NCBI GenBank assembly: GCA_963972105.1
Contig: CAXAVH010000034.1
Coordinates: 1-24,490 of the forward strand
Origin: NZQO01 sp002693605
GTDB lineage: Bacteria > Bacteroidota > Bacteroidia > Flavobacteriales > Flavobacteriaceae
Reading direction: 5' to 3'
Length of the DNA stretch: 24,490 nucleotides
Shown: positions 14,286 through 22,256 of the stretch, piece by piece
How positions within the stretch are numbered: position 1 is the first letter of the stretch
Layout of the letters: each line of letters begins with the position of its first letter
The notes under the pieces: generated by a model
Seen by the model: the letters and a program-made list of their open reading frames with translations, nothing else
The model's database searches: none
What the model was told of the DNA's origin: nothing
Made by a program: the position numbers and the translations under genes

Positions 14286-15326
14286 CTATTTAAGCATTTC
14301 CGAAGGAATCCGTGGGTTCATGACGCGAAACCACAGGGGTGGGAAAAGCGACAGCACCATGGAAGTGGGATAGCCGAACGGCATTTGCGGACTCGACTCG
14401 TGGCAGTCCAACAACTGGTATTTTTTATGCGCCCTATAGTGGTGGTCACTGTGCCTAGTAAGCTCGAATAGCATGGCGCGCCCCAGCACGTGGTTGCTGT
14501 TCCAGGAATGCACCTCGCGAACCCGCTCGTAACGCCCGCTTTTGGTCTTATTTCGGCGTAGGCCGTAATGCTCTATATAGTTTACGGTTTCCAACTGCAA
14601 AATCCCCACCCCGGCACACGCAATCGCGACAATTGCGGCGGTACTTCCATAATAGGCGTAAATGCTAACTAGGAACGCTAGCTGAAAAACGCTATACCAC
14701 AGCATATCATTCTTAATATCGAAAAAAGAAGCGTTGGCGCGTTTCAGTAACTGCTTTTGTATACGCCAAGCATTCGCGTACTGTCTGGCGGTAGAGGTAA
14801 TCCAGAAAGAGTACACGGTCTGGTTATAGGCCGCACTTGCGGGGTCTTCGTCAGTGGCTGCGTGCTGGTGATGCCCGAAGTTATGTTCTATGTAAAAATG
14901 CATATACAGCGAGGGCAACAGGAGTATCTTTCCCAGCGTTCGTTCCCACCTCGTGGTGCGGTGGCCCAGCTCGTGGGCCACGTTAATGGCGTTACTTCCC
15001 AGCAAAATTCCAATAGATAAGGTAAATCCAATAATTTCTGAAAGAGAATAGCCTTCTTCTGAAACGTTCCATAGGAACCAAAAAAGGAGAGAATAGACAA
15101 TGGGTAGATTTACGTACAATAGAAAATCGAAAAATCGGTTTTTTGTCTTTCTTTCCGCGGTTTCTTCAGGTAGATTTCCCGAATCCTTCGGCAGGGAAAT
15201 TTCGAGCAGGGGAATTATCAGAAACGCAAAGAGGGGTGTAAAGTAGGCCCAGGCACCACCCAGCAGCAGGCCGGTTGTCACGGCAAGGGGAATTGAATAT
15301 GCGGCCAGGTATTTTAAGTCTTTCAT
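14286..15326 (-). CDS. alkB: AlkB-family alkane 1-monooxygenase / membrane di-iron hydroxylase
   Basis: This is an integral-membrane di-iron hydroxylase related to AlkB, which oxidises n-alkanes to 1-alkanols. The frame is open up to 15437, but the ATG at 15326 starts the homologous region (MKDLKYLAAYSIPLAV) and gives 346 aa. All AlkB His motifs are present: HELGH (118-122), EHNFGHHQHAATDEDPAS (H148, H152, H153), NYIEHYGL (H253) and LTRHSDHH (H292, H295, H296). Hydrophobic segments lie near 5-28, 29-44, 68-87, 97-116, 210-226 and 228-245. It is shorter than the roughly 400 aa of Pseudomonas AlkB. No rubredoxin or rubredoxin reductase is nearby, so the electron donor must be encoded elsewhere. 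The substrate could be an alkane, a fatty acid or another terminal methyl group. Divergent from the DUF4175 gene across 101 bp. Confidence 0.85.
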   Translation of the reverse strand: MKDLKYLAAYSIPLAVTTGLLLGGAWAYFTPLFAFLIIPLLEISLPKDSGNLPEETAERKTKNRFFDFLLYVNLPIVYSLLFWFLWNVSEEGYSLSEIIGFTLSIGILLGSNAINVAHELGHRTTRWERTLGKILLLPSLYMHFYIEHNFGHHQHAATDEDPASAAYNQTVYSFWITSTARQYANAWRIQKQLLKRANASFFDIKNDMLWYSVFQLAFLVSIYAYYGSTAAIVAIACAGVGILQLETVNYIEHYGLRRNKTKSGRYERVREVHSWNSNHVLGRAMLFELTRHSDHHYRAHKKYQLLDCHESSPQMPFGYPTSMVLSLFPPLWFRVMNPRIPSEMLK

Positions 15327-15427
15327 AAACGGGTGTTTGGAGTAATTTTTGATATATTTCCCGTGCCGAGAACGCTTGGAAATAAAATTGTATTTTAGAA
15401 GTTCTGTAGCAAAGGAAACCACGCCGT

Positions 15428-18400
15428 ATGAGCTCATTTAGCATCATCCAGCAAAAGCTGGAACAATTTATAAAAAAATACTATACGAATGAATTGATCA
15501 AGGGAATCATCTTGTTCTTTTCCATCGGGTTGCTGTATTTTCTTGCCACCTTGCTCGTAGAGTATTTTCTTTGGTTGGCGCCACAAGAAAGGACACTGCT
15601 TTTCTGGCTGTTTGTGGTGGTGGAACTGCTTTTGCTTGGGCGCTTTGTCTTTTTTCCACTCGCAAAGTTGTTCAAGTTACAACAGGGATTGTCGTATGAA
15701 GAAGCAAGCCGTATTATTGGAGATCACTTTCCGGAGGTACGGGACAAACTTATAAACGTAATTCAGCTAAACAGTACGAAGATCGAGAGCGAACTGCTTG
15801 CAGCGAGTATCGACCAAAAGGCAGCGGCGCTGCAACCTATTCCGTTCCAGACAGCGGTTAATTTCAGGACGAATACCATATACCTGAAATATGCCATACT
15901 ACCGGTAATGCTCTTTGTATTAATTGGTCTGTTGGGAGAAGAAGGGCTTTTCAAGAACAGCTATAATCGAGTTGTGAATTATAGGACGGCGTACGAACCT
16001 CCCGCACCCTTTCAGTTTGTAATTCTAAATGACTCCCTCTCGGCTATAGAGAATAAGCCTTTTACCTTGCAACTGCAAACGGTGGGCAAACTGATTCCGG
16101 AAACGGTTCGGATTAACTATAATGATGAAACCTACATCCTGCGGCAATCGGCACTCGGCCAATTTCAGTATACCTTTTCACAGCCCGTCGACGCGGTCGA
16201 TTTCCGTTTCGAGGCGAATGAGGTGTCATCTCGGGAGTATACGTTGGAAGTTATTAAAACCCCCACCCTGCTCGGGTTCGATATGCAGTTGAACTATCCC
16301 GCCTATACGGGAAAGAAAGACGAAACGCTAAATAGCACGGGTAACGCAATCATTCCCGAAGGCACTCGTGTAACCTGGCAGCTACGTGCCAAGAATACCG
16401 AAAATGTGGTGCTAAAAATGGCTGATACGTTATTGGATTTTTCAAAGGAGGAAAATGAGTTTAAGCTGAACCGCCGAATTTTTTCCAATACCGACTATAC
16501 GCTTACAACATCGAACATGCGACTTCGTAATTATGAAAATCTATCGTTTTCGCTTGGAGTTATAAAAGATTCTTATCCCGATATTGAGGTGGAGGCAAAA
16601 GTAGATTCTACCAACTCGCAGGTAATATATTATCTAGGGTCCGTAAGCGATGACTATGGTCTCTCAAAGCTCCAATTGGTCTATTATCCCGAAGGCTCGC
16701 CGCAAAACACCAACACCGTGCCTCTGCCCCTTAGCAAGTCAACATTCGATCAGTTTACCTACACTTTTCCGGCAGATATTGATTTGGAAGATGATGAGGT
16801 GTACGAATATTACTTCCAGGTTTTTGACAATGACGGCGTAAACGGTGCTAAATCGAGTAAGAGCGCGGTGTATTCCTATAGGAAATTGACCCAGGCGGAA
16901 CAAGAACGCGAGCAATTGGAAAACCAGCAGAACACCATTGAAGGAATGGATAAAACCCTCGATGAGTTGCGAGAACAGGAGAAAGCTCTGGAAAATTTAT
17001 CGAAGCTTCAAAAGGAAAAAAAGGAGTTGAACTATAACGACAGGAGAAAGCTCGAAGATTTTCTGAAGAGGCAGAAGCAACAAGAAGAGATGATGAAGAA
17101 CTTCAGTAAGGAGCTGAAGGAACAACTGGAGGAATTTCAGCCAGATAAAGAAGAGACAGATCCGTTTAAGGAACAATTGGAAAAGCGGTTGGAGGAAAAT
17201 GAGCGGCAATTGGAGGAAAATGAAGAACTGCTGAAGGAACTGGAGGAACTTCAGGAGAAAATTCAGAAGGAAGATTTAACTGAAAAGCTGGAGAAACTGG
17301 CAAAGCAGAACAAAAATCAGGAAAAGAACCTGGAGCAACTCGTAGAGCTCACGAAGCGATATTATGTTACCAAGAAGGCCGAGAAACTGGCCGAGGAACT
17401 GTACAAGTTGGGAGAGGAACAGGAGAAATTGGCTAATTCACCAAAGGAGGAAAACACGGTCGAGAAGCAGGAAGAGCTCAATAAGGCATTCGAGGAGTAT
17501 AAAGAGGAGATGGATAAACTTCAGGAGGAGAACCAAGACCTTAAATCGCCAATGGATATTCCCGAAAACCCAAAAGAAGAGGAGCAAATTCAGCAGGAGC
17601 AACAAGGAGCGACTGACGATTTGAAGAAACAGCAGCAAGAAAACGCTAAGCCCAAGCAGAACAAGGCCGGTCAAAAAATGAAAAAGATGGGCAAGCAAAT
17701 ACAGATGCAAATGATGTCGGGACAAATGGAAACCATTGAGGAGGATGTAGAAATGCTCCGCCAAATTTTAGATAACCTGGTGGTATTCTCATTCGAGCAG
17801 GAAGATATTATGGATCAGTTCAAGAGCACAAGTTATGGTAACCCAACCTTCGGCATGCGGCTAAATCTTCAGAACGATTTAAAGTTGAATTTTCAGCATA
17901 TTGACGATAGTATTTTCGCGCTGTCGCTACGTCAACCATTAATAAGTACGAAAATCAACGAGTCGTTAACCGATGTACAATACAATCTGGACAAGGCGCT
18001 TGACCGATTGGCCGAGAACGAAATGCGCCAAGGCATTAGCAGTCAGCAGTATACCGTAACGGGGGCTAATGAGTTGGCCGTACTCCTGAGCGATCTTCTT
18101 GAAAATATGCAAAATCAAATGCAAATGGCTGCCTCCGGACAGGGGCAGGGCAAGGGCCAAGGCCAGGGACAGGGTGAGATTCGAGGTTTTCAACTACCGG
18201 ATATAATAGAAAAGCAAGAGAGCCTTACCGAACAGATGAAGGAGGGCATGAAAGAGGGAAAAGGCCAGTCGAAGGGTGAAGGTGAAGGTGAAGGTGAAGG
18301 AGACGGAAAAGGCGACGGAAATGGAGACACGGACGGTAATTCCGGGAAAAATGGTGAGAATTCCGGTAATGAAGGACAAAGTGGTGAGGGAAATAACGAA

Positions 18401-18814
18401 TCGATGAACGGAGCGCTGTTTGAAATTTATAAGCAACAACAGCAGTTAAGGCAACAATTAGAGGATCGTCTCAACAAGGAAGGGCTTGGTGGTGCAGGCG
18501 GTGATTTGCTTCGGAAAATGGAAGGAATAGAGCAGCAACTCCTGGAACGGGGCTTTAACCAGCGTACACTGGAGCAAATGCGAAACTTAAAATATGAACT
18601 GCTAAAGTTAGACGAAGCGTCCTTCCAACAGGGGCAGGAGGAAAAGCGCGAATCGCAGTTTAATAGAAATCGCTACAGGAACAATGTTAGGCTCTCGCCT
18701 GGGGCAATAAAAGAATATTTCAATACTACCGAAATACTTAACAGAGAGGCATTACCTTTGCGGCTTGAATTTAAGCAAAAAGTACAGCAATATTTTAAGA
18801 AGGGAAATGATTGA
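15428..18814 (+). CDS. DUF4175 family large membrane-anchored coiled-coil protein
   Basis: This 1128-aa protein matches the DUF4175 family, sometimes loosely called 'ATPase' in flavobacterial genomes, although I see no P-loop. It has N-terminal membrane segments (about 24-48, 57-75 and 153-168), then a beta-rich presumably periplasmic region (about 185-480). A very long Glu/Lys/Gln coiled coil (about 486-740) follows, then a mixed helical part. A low-complexity stretch comes next (GQGQGKGQGQGQGE near 905-918, and EGEGEGEGDGKGDGNGD near 949-965), and finally a conserved helical C-terminus (about 1000-1128). The function is unknown; the architecture suggests an envelope scaffold or tether. Its stop overlaps the ybeY start by 8 nt, so it is translationally coupled to ybeY. 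Confidence 0.85.
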   Translation: MSSFSIIQQKLEQFIKKYYTNELIKGIILFFSIGLLYFLATLLVEYFLWLAPQERTLLFWLFVVVELLLLGRFVFFPLAKLFKLQQGLSYEEASRIIGDHFPEVRDKLINVIQLNSTKIESELLAASIDQKAAALQPIPFQTAVNFRTNTIYLKYAILPVMLFVLIGLLGEEGLFKNSYNRVVNYRTAYEPPAPFQFVILNDSLSAIENKPFTLQLQTVGKLIPETVRINYNDETYILRQSALGQFQYTFSQPVDAVDFRFEANEVSSREYTLEVIKTPTLLGFDMQLNYPAYTGKKDETLNSTGNAIIPEGTRVTWQLRAKNTENVVLKMADTLLDFSKEENEFKLNRRIFSNTDYTLTTSNMRLRNYENLSFSLGVIKDSYPDIEVEAKVDSTNSQVIYYLGSVSDDYGLSKLQLVYYPEGSPQNTNTVPLPLSKSTFDQFTYTFPADIDLEDDEVYEYYFQVFDNDGVNGAKSSKSAVYSYRKLTQAEQEREQLENQQNTIEGMDKTLDELREQEKALENLSKLQKEKKELNYNDRRKLEDFLKRQKQQEEMMKNFSKELKEQLEEFQPDKEETDPFKEQLEKRLEENERQLEENEELLKELEELQEKIQKEDLTEKLEKLAKQNKNQEKNLEQLVELTKRYYVTKKAEKLAEELYKLGEEQEKLANSPKEENTVEKQEELNKAFEEYKEEMDKLQEENQDLKSPMDIPENPKEEEQIQQEQQGATDDLKKQQQENAKPKQNKAGQKMKKMGKQIQMQMMSGQMETIEEDVEMLRQILDNLVVFSFEQEDIMDQFKSTSYGNPTFGMRLNLQNDLKLNFQHIDDSIFALSLRQPLISTKINESLTDVQYNLDKALDRLAENEMRQGISSQQYTVTGANELAVLLSDLLENMQNQMQMAASGQGQGKGQGQGQGEIRGFQLPDIIEKQESLTEQMKEGMKEGKGQSKGEGEGEGEGDGKGDGNGDTDGNSGKNGENSGNEGQSGEGNNESMNGALFEIYKQQQQLRQQLEDRLNKEGLGGAGGDLLRKMEGIEQQLLERGFNQRTLEQMRNLKYELLKLDEASFQQGQEEKRESQFNRNRYRNNVRLSPGAIKEYFNTTEILNREALPLRLEFKQKVQQYFKKGND
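18140..18178. repeat. Imperfect CARGGN hexamer repeat inside the DUF4175 gene
   Basis: The codons alternate CAG/CAA/AAG with GGN and encode GQ/GK dipeptides. The repeat unit is 6 nt, so gain or loss of units keeps the frame. Confidence 0.8.
18275..18298. repeat. Four perfect GGTGAA tandem units inside the DUF4175 gene
   Basis: Four exact GGTGAA units encode Gly-Glu repeats and are followed by degenerate GGAGAC/GGAAAA-type units. Perfect hexamers favour replication slippage, changing linker length without a frameshift. Confidence 0.9.
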
Positions 18815-19223
18815 GTTTTATTCTGAAACAGATTTTCAACTCTCAAAACAGGACGAGATACGAAGGTGGATAGAAAATGTCATTGCAGACAGGAAGTTTT
18901 CATTGGGAGAACTCTGCTATAACTTTTTGGATGATGAGGGTCTGCTCAAGATAAATCTGGAGTATCTAAACCATGATACCTATACCGATATTATTAGCTT
19001 CGATTACACAATGGGTAACGAAATTCACGGAGAAATATTTATTTCGATAGATCGCGTTCTTGAAAATGCCAAGGAATATAATGTCTCGTTCGAAGACGAA
19101 CTGCATCGGGTGATGATTCACGGTGTCTTGCATTATTGCGGACTTAGGGACAAGACGACAGAAGAAGAATCGGAGATGCGAAATGCCGAAAATAACGCCC
19201 TTTTACAACGTGATTTCGTATAA
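18807..19223 (+). CDS. ybeY: Endoribonuclease YbeY (rRNA maturation factor)
   Basis: YbeY is a metal-dependent endoribonuclease needed for 16S rRNA 3' maturation and ribosome quality control. The frame is open from 18765, but the ATG at 18807 follows an AG-rich AAGAAGGGA stretch and gives the usual MIEFYSETDF start and 138 aa. It overlaps the DUF4175 stop by 8 nt. The core NHDTYTDIISFDY, HGEIFIS and HRVMIHGVLHYCGLRDK segments identify the family. In the zinc motif HGxLHLxGxDH the first two ligands are H105 and H109, but the third position is D115. As I recall, this change is common in Bacteroidetes YbeY, so it is probably not inactivating. Confidence 0.93.
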   Translation: MIEFYSETDFQLSKQDEIRRWIENVIADRKFSLGELCYNFLDDEGLLKINLEYLNHDTYTDIISFDYTMGNEIHGEIFISIDRVLENAKEYNVSFEDELHRVMIHGVLHYCGLRDKTTEEESEMRNAENNALLQRDFV

Positions 19224-19258
19224 TTTACTGAATATCAGGACCCCTGTGTTTTAACTTT

Positions 19259-19286
19259 CTGATTATAAGTATTTTACTTACTTTTG
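19259..19286 (+). promoter_or_regulatory. Predicted promoter of mnmG
   Basis: TACTTTTG at 19279-19286 matches TAnnTTTG. CTG at 19259-19261, 17 nt upstream, is one base off TTG. The predicted transcript start falls just inside or after the GCGGCCGC palindrome and before the parS-like palindrome. Confidence 0.65.
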
Positions 19287-19296
19287 CGGCCGCAAA
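19283..19296. promoter_or_regulatory. 14-bp perfect palindrome overlapping the mnmG -7 element
   Basis: TTTGCGGCCGCAAA is self-complementary and includes the TTTG half of the -7 element. A dimeric regulator bound here would block transcription initiation. No known regulator can be assigned. Confidence 0.5.
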
Positions 19297-19314
19297 TTCA
19301 GCTTAACAAAATAG

Positions 19315-19336
19315 AATTGTTCCACGTGGAACAATT
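19315..19336. promoter_or_regulatory. parS: parS-like ParB binding site 1, within a 22-bp perfect palindrome
   Basis: TGTTCCACGTGGAACA at 19318-19333 matches the conserved bacterial parS consensus TGTTNCACGTGAAACA at all but one position. Three more complementary bases on each side extend it to a perfect 22-bp palindrome. It lies between the mnmG promoter and its ATG (20 nt before the start codon). ParB spreading from such sites organises the origin region for segregation. parS sites next to gidA are well known in other phyla. Confidence 0.8.
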
Positions 19337-19355
19337 TTGAAATACAAAGAGTTTT

Positions 19356-21227
19356 ATGTTTGAAAAGGAATATGATGTTATTGTGGTCGGGGCCGGTCAC
19401 GCTGGCTCTGAGGCTGCGGCGGCAGCTGCTAATATGGGGTCGAAGACCTTGCTAATTACCATGAACCTGCAAAACATTGGCCAAATGTCGTGTAATCCAG
19501 CAATGGGGGGCATCGCTAAGGGCCAAATTGTTCGTGAAATCGATGCACTTGGGGGTTATAGCGGGATAATTTCCGACAAGACGGCTATTCAGTTCAAGAT
19601 GCTCAATAAATCAAAAGGTCCTGCCATGTGGAGTCCACGGGTACAGAGCGATCGCATGCGGTTTTCAGAATTGTGGCGTTTAATGTTAGAGGGCACCGCG
19701 AACTTAGATTTTTATCAAGAAATGGTTTCCGGAATCATAGTTTCAAATAATAAGGTGGTTGGCGTACGAACTTCTTTGGGATTAGAGGTCTTTGCAAAAT
19801 CGGTCGTATTGACCAATGGAACTTTTCTCAATGGGCTCATCCATATAGGCGATAAGCAATTTGGAGGGGGTCGTGCTGGTGAACGAGCGGCGACTGGAAT
19901 AACCCAGGACTTGGTGAATCTGGGTTTCGAATCTGGAAGAATGAAGACCGGTACCCCACCCAGGGTAGATGGCCGATCGTTGGATTTTTCAAAAATGGTA
20001 GAACAGCCGGGTGATGAAAATCCTGAGAAATTTTCCTATTCCAACGAAACTGCACCTTTAACGAAACAGCGGTCGTGCCACATGACGTATACCAGCACAC
20101 AGGTGCACGAACTTTTAAAGGAAGGTTTTGATCGTTCCCCCATGTTCAATGGGGCCATTCAAAGTATTGGTCCGCGTTACTGTCCTTCCATAGAAGATAA
20201 GATAAATCGCTTTGCAGATAAGGATAGGCACCAGCTTTTCGTAGAACCGGAAGGGTGGGATACCGTTGAATATTACGTAAACGGATTCTCCACTTCGCTT
20301 CCCGAAGACGTACAATTTAAGGCCCTGAAGGAAGTGGCCGGTTTCGAGAAGGTTAAGTTCTTTAGACCGGGGTATGCAATAGAATATGATTATTTCCCGC
20401 CCACCCAGTTGCAGCATACCCTTGAAACCAAATTGGTTGATGGGCTATATTTTGCGGGTCAGATAAACGGCACCACGGGGTATGAGGAGGCTGCCTCACA
20501 AGGGTTAATGGCTGGTATTAACGCGAGCTTAAAGGTGCAGGAAAAGGAACCTTTCATTCTAAATCGTAGCGAAGCTTATATTGGCGTTTTAATTGATGAT
20601 CTCATTACAAAGGGAACCGAAGAGCCTTACCGTATGTTTACCTCGCGTGCGGAATACAGGACCCTTTTGCGCCAGGACAATGCAGATTTTAGGTTAACGC
20701 CCCTAGGGCACAAAATTGGATTGGCTTCGGATGCACGCTTACGAGCCATGGAAAAGAAAAAGGATAATTCAGATTCTTTCGTAAATTTCTTTCGGGAAAC
20801 AAGTGTTTCGCCAGAAATCATGAATCCCATCCTTACAGAAAATAATTCATCTGAAATTTCACAGAGCGACAAGATGTTCAAGTTGTTTTCCCGTCCGGAG
20901 ATATCAATGGACGATATGAGGAAAATCGACACGGTCGAATCGTACATACAGGAGAATGATCTAGATTATGAAGTTTTACAGCAGGCCGAAATACAGGTAA
21001 AGTACGCGGGCTATATTGAAAAGGAAAAATCAAACGCAGACAAGTTGAATAGGCTTGAGGGAATTAAAATTCCCCGGAACTTTGACTATACAAAACTCAA
21101 ATCCCTTTCCTTCGAGGCGAAAGAAAAGTTGGCAGCAATCCAGCCGGCCACCGTCTCGCAAGCTTCACGTATTAGCGGGGTGTCACCCAATGACATTTCA
21201 GTATTGTTAGTGTATATGGGACGTTAG
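19356..21227 (+). CDS. mnmG: tRNA uridine-5-carboxymethylaminomethyl modification enzyme MnmG (GidA)
   Basis: MnmG, with MnmE, installs the carboxymethylaminomethyl group on U34 of certain tRNAs, using FAD, NADH and methylene-tetrahydrofolate. It has 623 aa, the full family length. The FAD dinucleotide motif GAGHAG is at 12-17. The two conserved functional cysteines are C46 (SCNPAMGGIAKG) and C276 (RYCPSIEDK). MKTGTPPR and GQINGTTGYEEAASQG are typical mid-protein motifs, and the C-terminal tail PATVSQASRISGVSPNDISVLLVYMGR is the MnmE-contact helical end. The gene is bracketed by two parS-like sites. A methyltransferase gene follows after 20 nt, probably on the same transcript. Confidence 0.97.
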   Translation: MFEKEYDVIVVGAGHAGSEAAAAAANMGSKTLLITMNLQNIGQMSCNPAMGGIAKGQIVREIDALGGYSGIISDKTAIQFKMLNKSKGPAMWSPRVQSDRMRFSELWRLMLEGTANLDFYQEMVSGIIVSNNKVVGVRTSLGLEVFAKSVVLTNGTFLNGLIHIGDKQFGGGRAGERAATGITQDLVNLGFESGRMKTGTPPRVDGRSLDFSKMVEQPGDENPEKFSYSNETAPLTKQRSCHMTYTSTQVHELLKEGFDRSPMFNGAIQSIGPRYCPSIEDKINRFADKDRHQLFVEPEGWDTVEYYVNGFSTSLPEDVQFKALKEVAGFEKVKFFRPGYAIEYDYFPPTQLQHTLETKLVDGLYFAGQINGTTGYEEAASQGLMAGINASLKVQEKEPFILNRSEAYIGVLIDDLITKGTEEPYRMFTSRAEYRTLLRQDNADFRLTPLGHKIGLASDARLRAMEKKKDNSDSFVNFFRETSVSPEIMNPILTENNSSEISQSDKMFKLFSRPEISMDDMRKIDTVESYIQENDLDYEVLQQAEIQVKYAGYIEKEKSNADKLNRLEGIKIPRNFDYTKLKSLSFEAKEKLAAIQPATVSQASRISGVSPNDISVLLVYMGR

Positions 21228-21232
21228 CCAAT

Positions 21233-21248
21233 TGTTTCACGTGGAACA
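21233..21248. promoter_or_regulatory. parS: parS-like ParB binding site 2
   Basis: TGTTTCACGTGGAACA differs from TGTTNCACGTGAAACA at one position. It begins 6 nt after the mnmG stop and its last base is the A of the methyltransferase ATG. It is 1915 bp from site 1, a spacing typical of clustered parS sites. Confidence 0.78.
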
Positions 21249-22120
21249 TGGATAAAAATTGTAATACTTTTCGATTGAATCAAATTAAGCCAAATTCTAG
21301 TAAATACTTAACCACAAAAGATTTTCTCGTAACGGGAGAGCGGTTTGAGCTTCGCTATTGCCAAGAATTTGAGATGCTGATCACCCATCTGCAACCCGAG
21401 GCGGCCCATCTTTCCAAATATTATGAGAGCGACGACTATGTCTCGCATTCCGATTCGAGGAAAGGGTGGTTCCAATTCGTATACCAGACGGTTAAGAATT
21501 ATTCCCTACGAAAAAAAATTGCACTGGTCAATCGTCAAAATAATTCCCAAGGGTCCCTATTGGATATCGGCGCTGGTACCGGTGAGTTTTTGAGAAAGGC
21601 GGAAAAGGATGGCTGGAAAGTAACGGGAGTTGAGCCTAACACGAAAGCGCGAGACCTGTGTGCAAAGAAAGAGATTCAATGTTATGAGAACATTGATTCG
21701 CTGGCCGGACAACGATTTGATGTTGTCACTCTCTGGCACGTTCTGGAACATATGCCAGATTTACAGAATGTAATTAAAAAACTGGAAGACTTGGTGGCAG
21801 AGGGCGGAAGTTTGGTAATTGCCGTCCCGAATTTTAATTCATACGATGCGGAATATTACAATGAATATTGGGCCGCTTTTGATGTGCCCCGACACCTTTG
21901 GCATTTTTCACAGAAGAGTTTTCCGAAGTTGTTCACTCAATTTCGTGTAGTGGACAAAAAACCAATGTGGTTCGATTCGTTTTACGTTAGCCTTCTTTCG
22001 GAAAAATATAGAGGGAATAAATTCTACGTAGTAGGGGCTTTATTGCGCGGGGGTATTTCGAACATAAAAGCTATGAAGACCAAGGAATTTTCCTCCATCA
22101 TCTATATTCTAAAGCGTTAA
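21248..22120 (+). CDS. Class I SAM-dependent methyltransferase
   Basis: This 290-aa protein has a Rossmann-fold methyltransferase domain. Motif I is SLLDIGAGTGEFLRKAEKDG (DIGAGTGEF at 106-114), followed by VTGVEPN (motif II acidic end). FDVVTLWHVLEHMPD is the motif IV region, followed by GGSLVIAVPN. The preceding 90 residues (TKDFLVTGERFEL, then LSKYYESDDYVSHSDSRKG) are a conserved N-terminal part I recall from flavobacterial relatives encoded next to mnmG. The substrate is unknown; UbiG-like and cell-surface sugar methyltransferases share this fold. The ATG at 21248 overlaps the parS-like site by one base. Confidence 0.88.
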   Translation: MDKNCNTFRLNQIKPNSSKYLTTKDFLVTGERFELRYCQEFEMLITHLQPEAAHLSKYYESDDYVSHSDSRKGWFQFVYQTVKNYSLRKKIALVNRQNNSQGSLLDIGAGTGEFLRKAEKDGWKVTGVEPNTKARDLCAKKEIQCYENIDSLAGQRFDVVTLWHVLEHMPDLQNVIKKLEDLVAEGGSLVIAVPNFNSYDAEYYNEYWAAFDVPRHLWHFSQKSFPKLFTQFRVVDKKPMWFDSFYVSLLSEKYRGNKFYVVGALLRGGISNIKAMKTKEFSSIIYILKR

Positions 22121-22256
22121 AAGCGATTTTAAGAGCCTTAGGTCGCGGTTAGGGTTTTAAGCGTGGTTTCGGGTCGATTCAGTACAAAAACACGACGAAA
22201 CAGGCTGAAATCGGCACGTTTTTAATAGAATAAAATTATAGTGTATTAAATTTTTA

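Noticed and set aside
14487..14492. CACGTG in the AlkB-type gene as a parS core
   Set aside because: Flanking bases do not match the consensus.
15327..15437. 37-residue N-terminal extension of the AlkB-type protein
   Set aside because: It would overlap the start of the divergent DUF4175 gene and is basic and unlike AlkB starts; ATG at 15326 begins the homologous part.
18138..18400. Repeat tract as a CRISPR array
   Set aside because: Units are 6 nt, contiguous and in frame within a coding region, with no spacers.
22121..22256. Gap between the methyltransferase and holB as a terminator or RNA gene
   Set aside because: No strong stem with a T-tract and no recognisable RNA fold was found; nothing beyond AT-rich DNA is visible.
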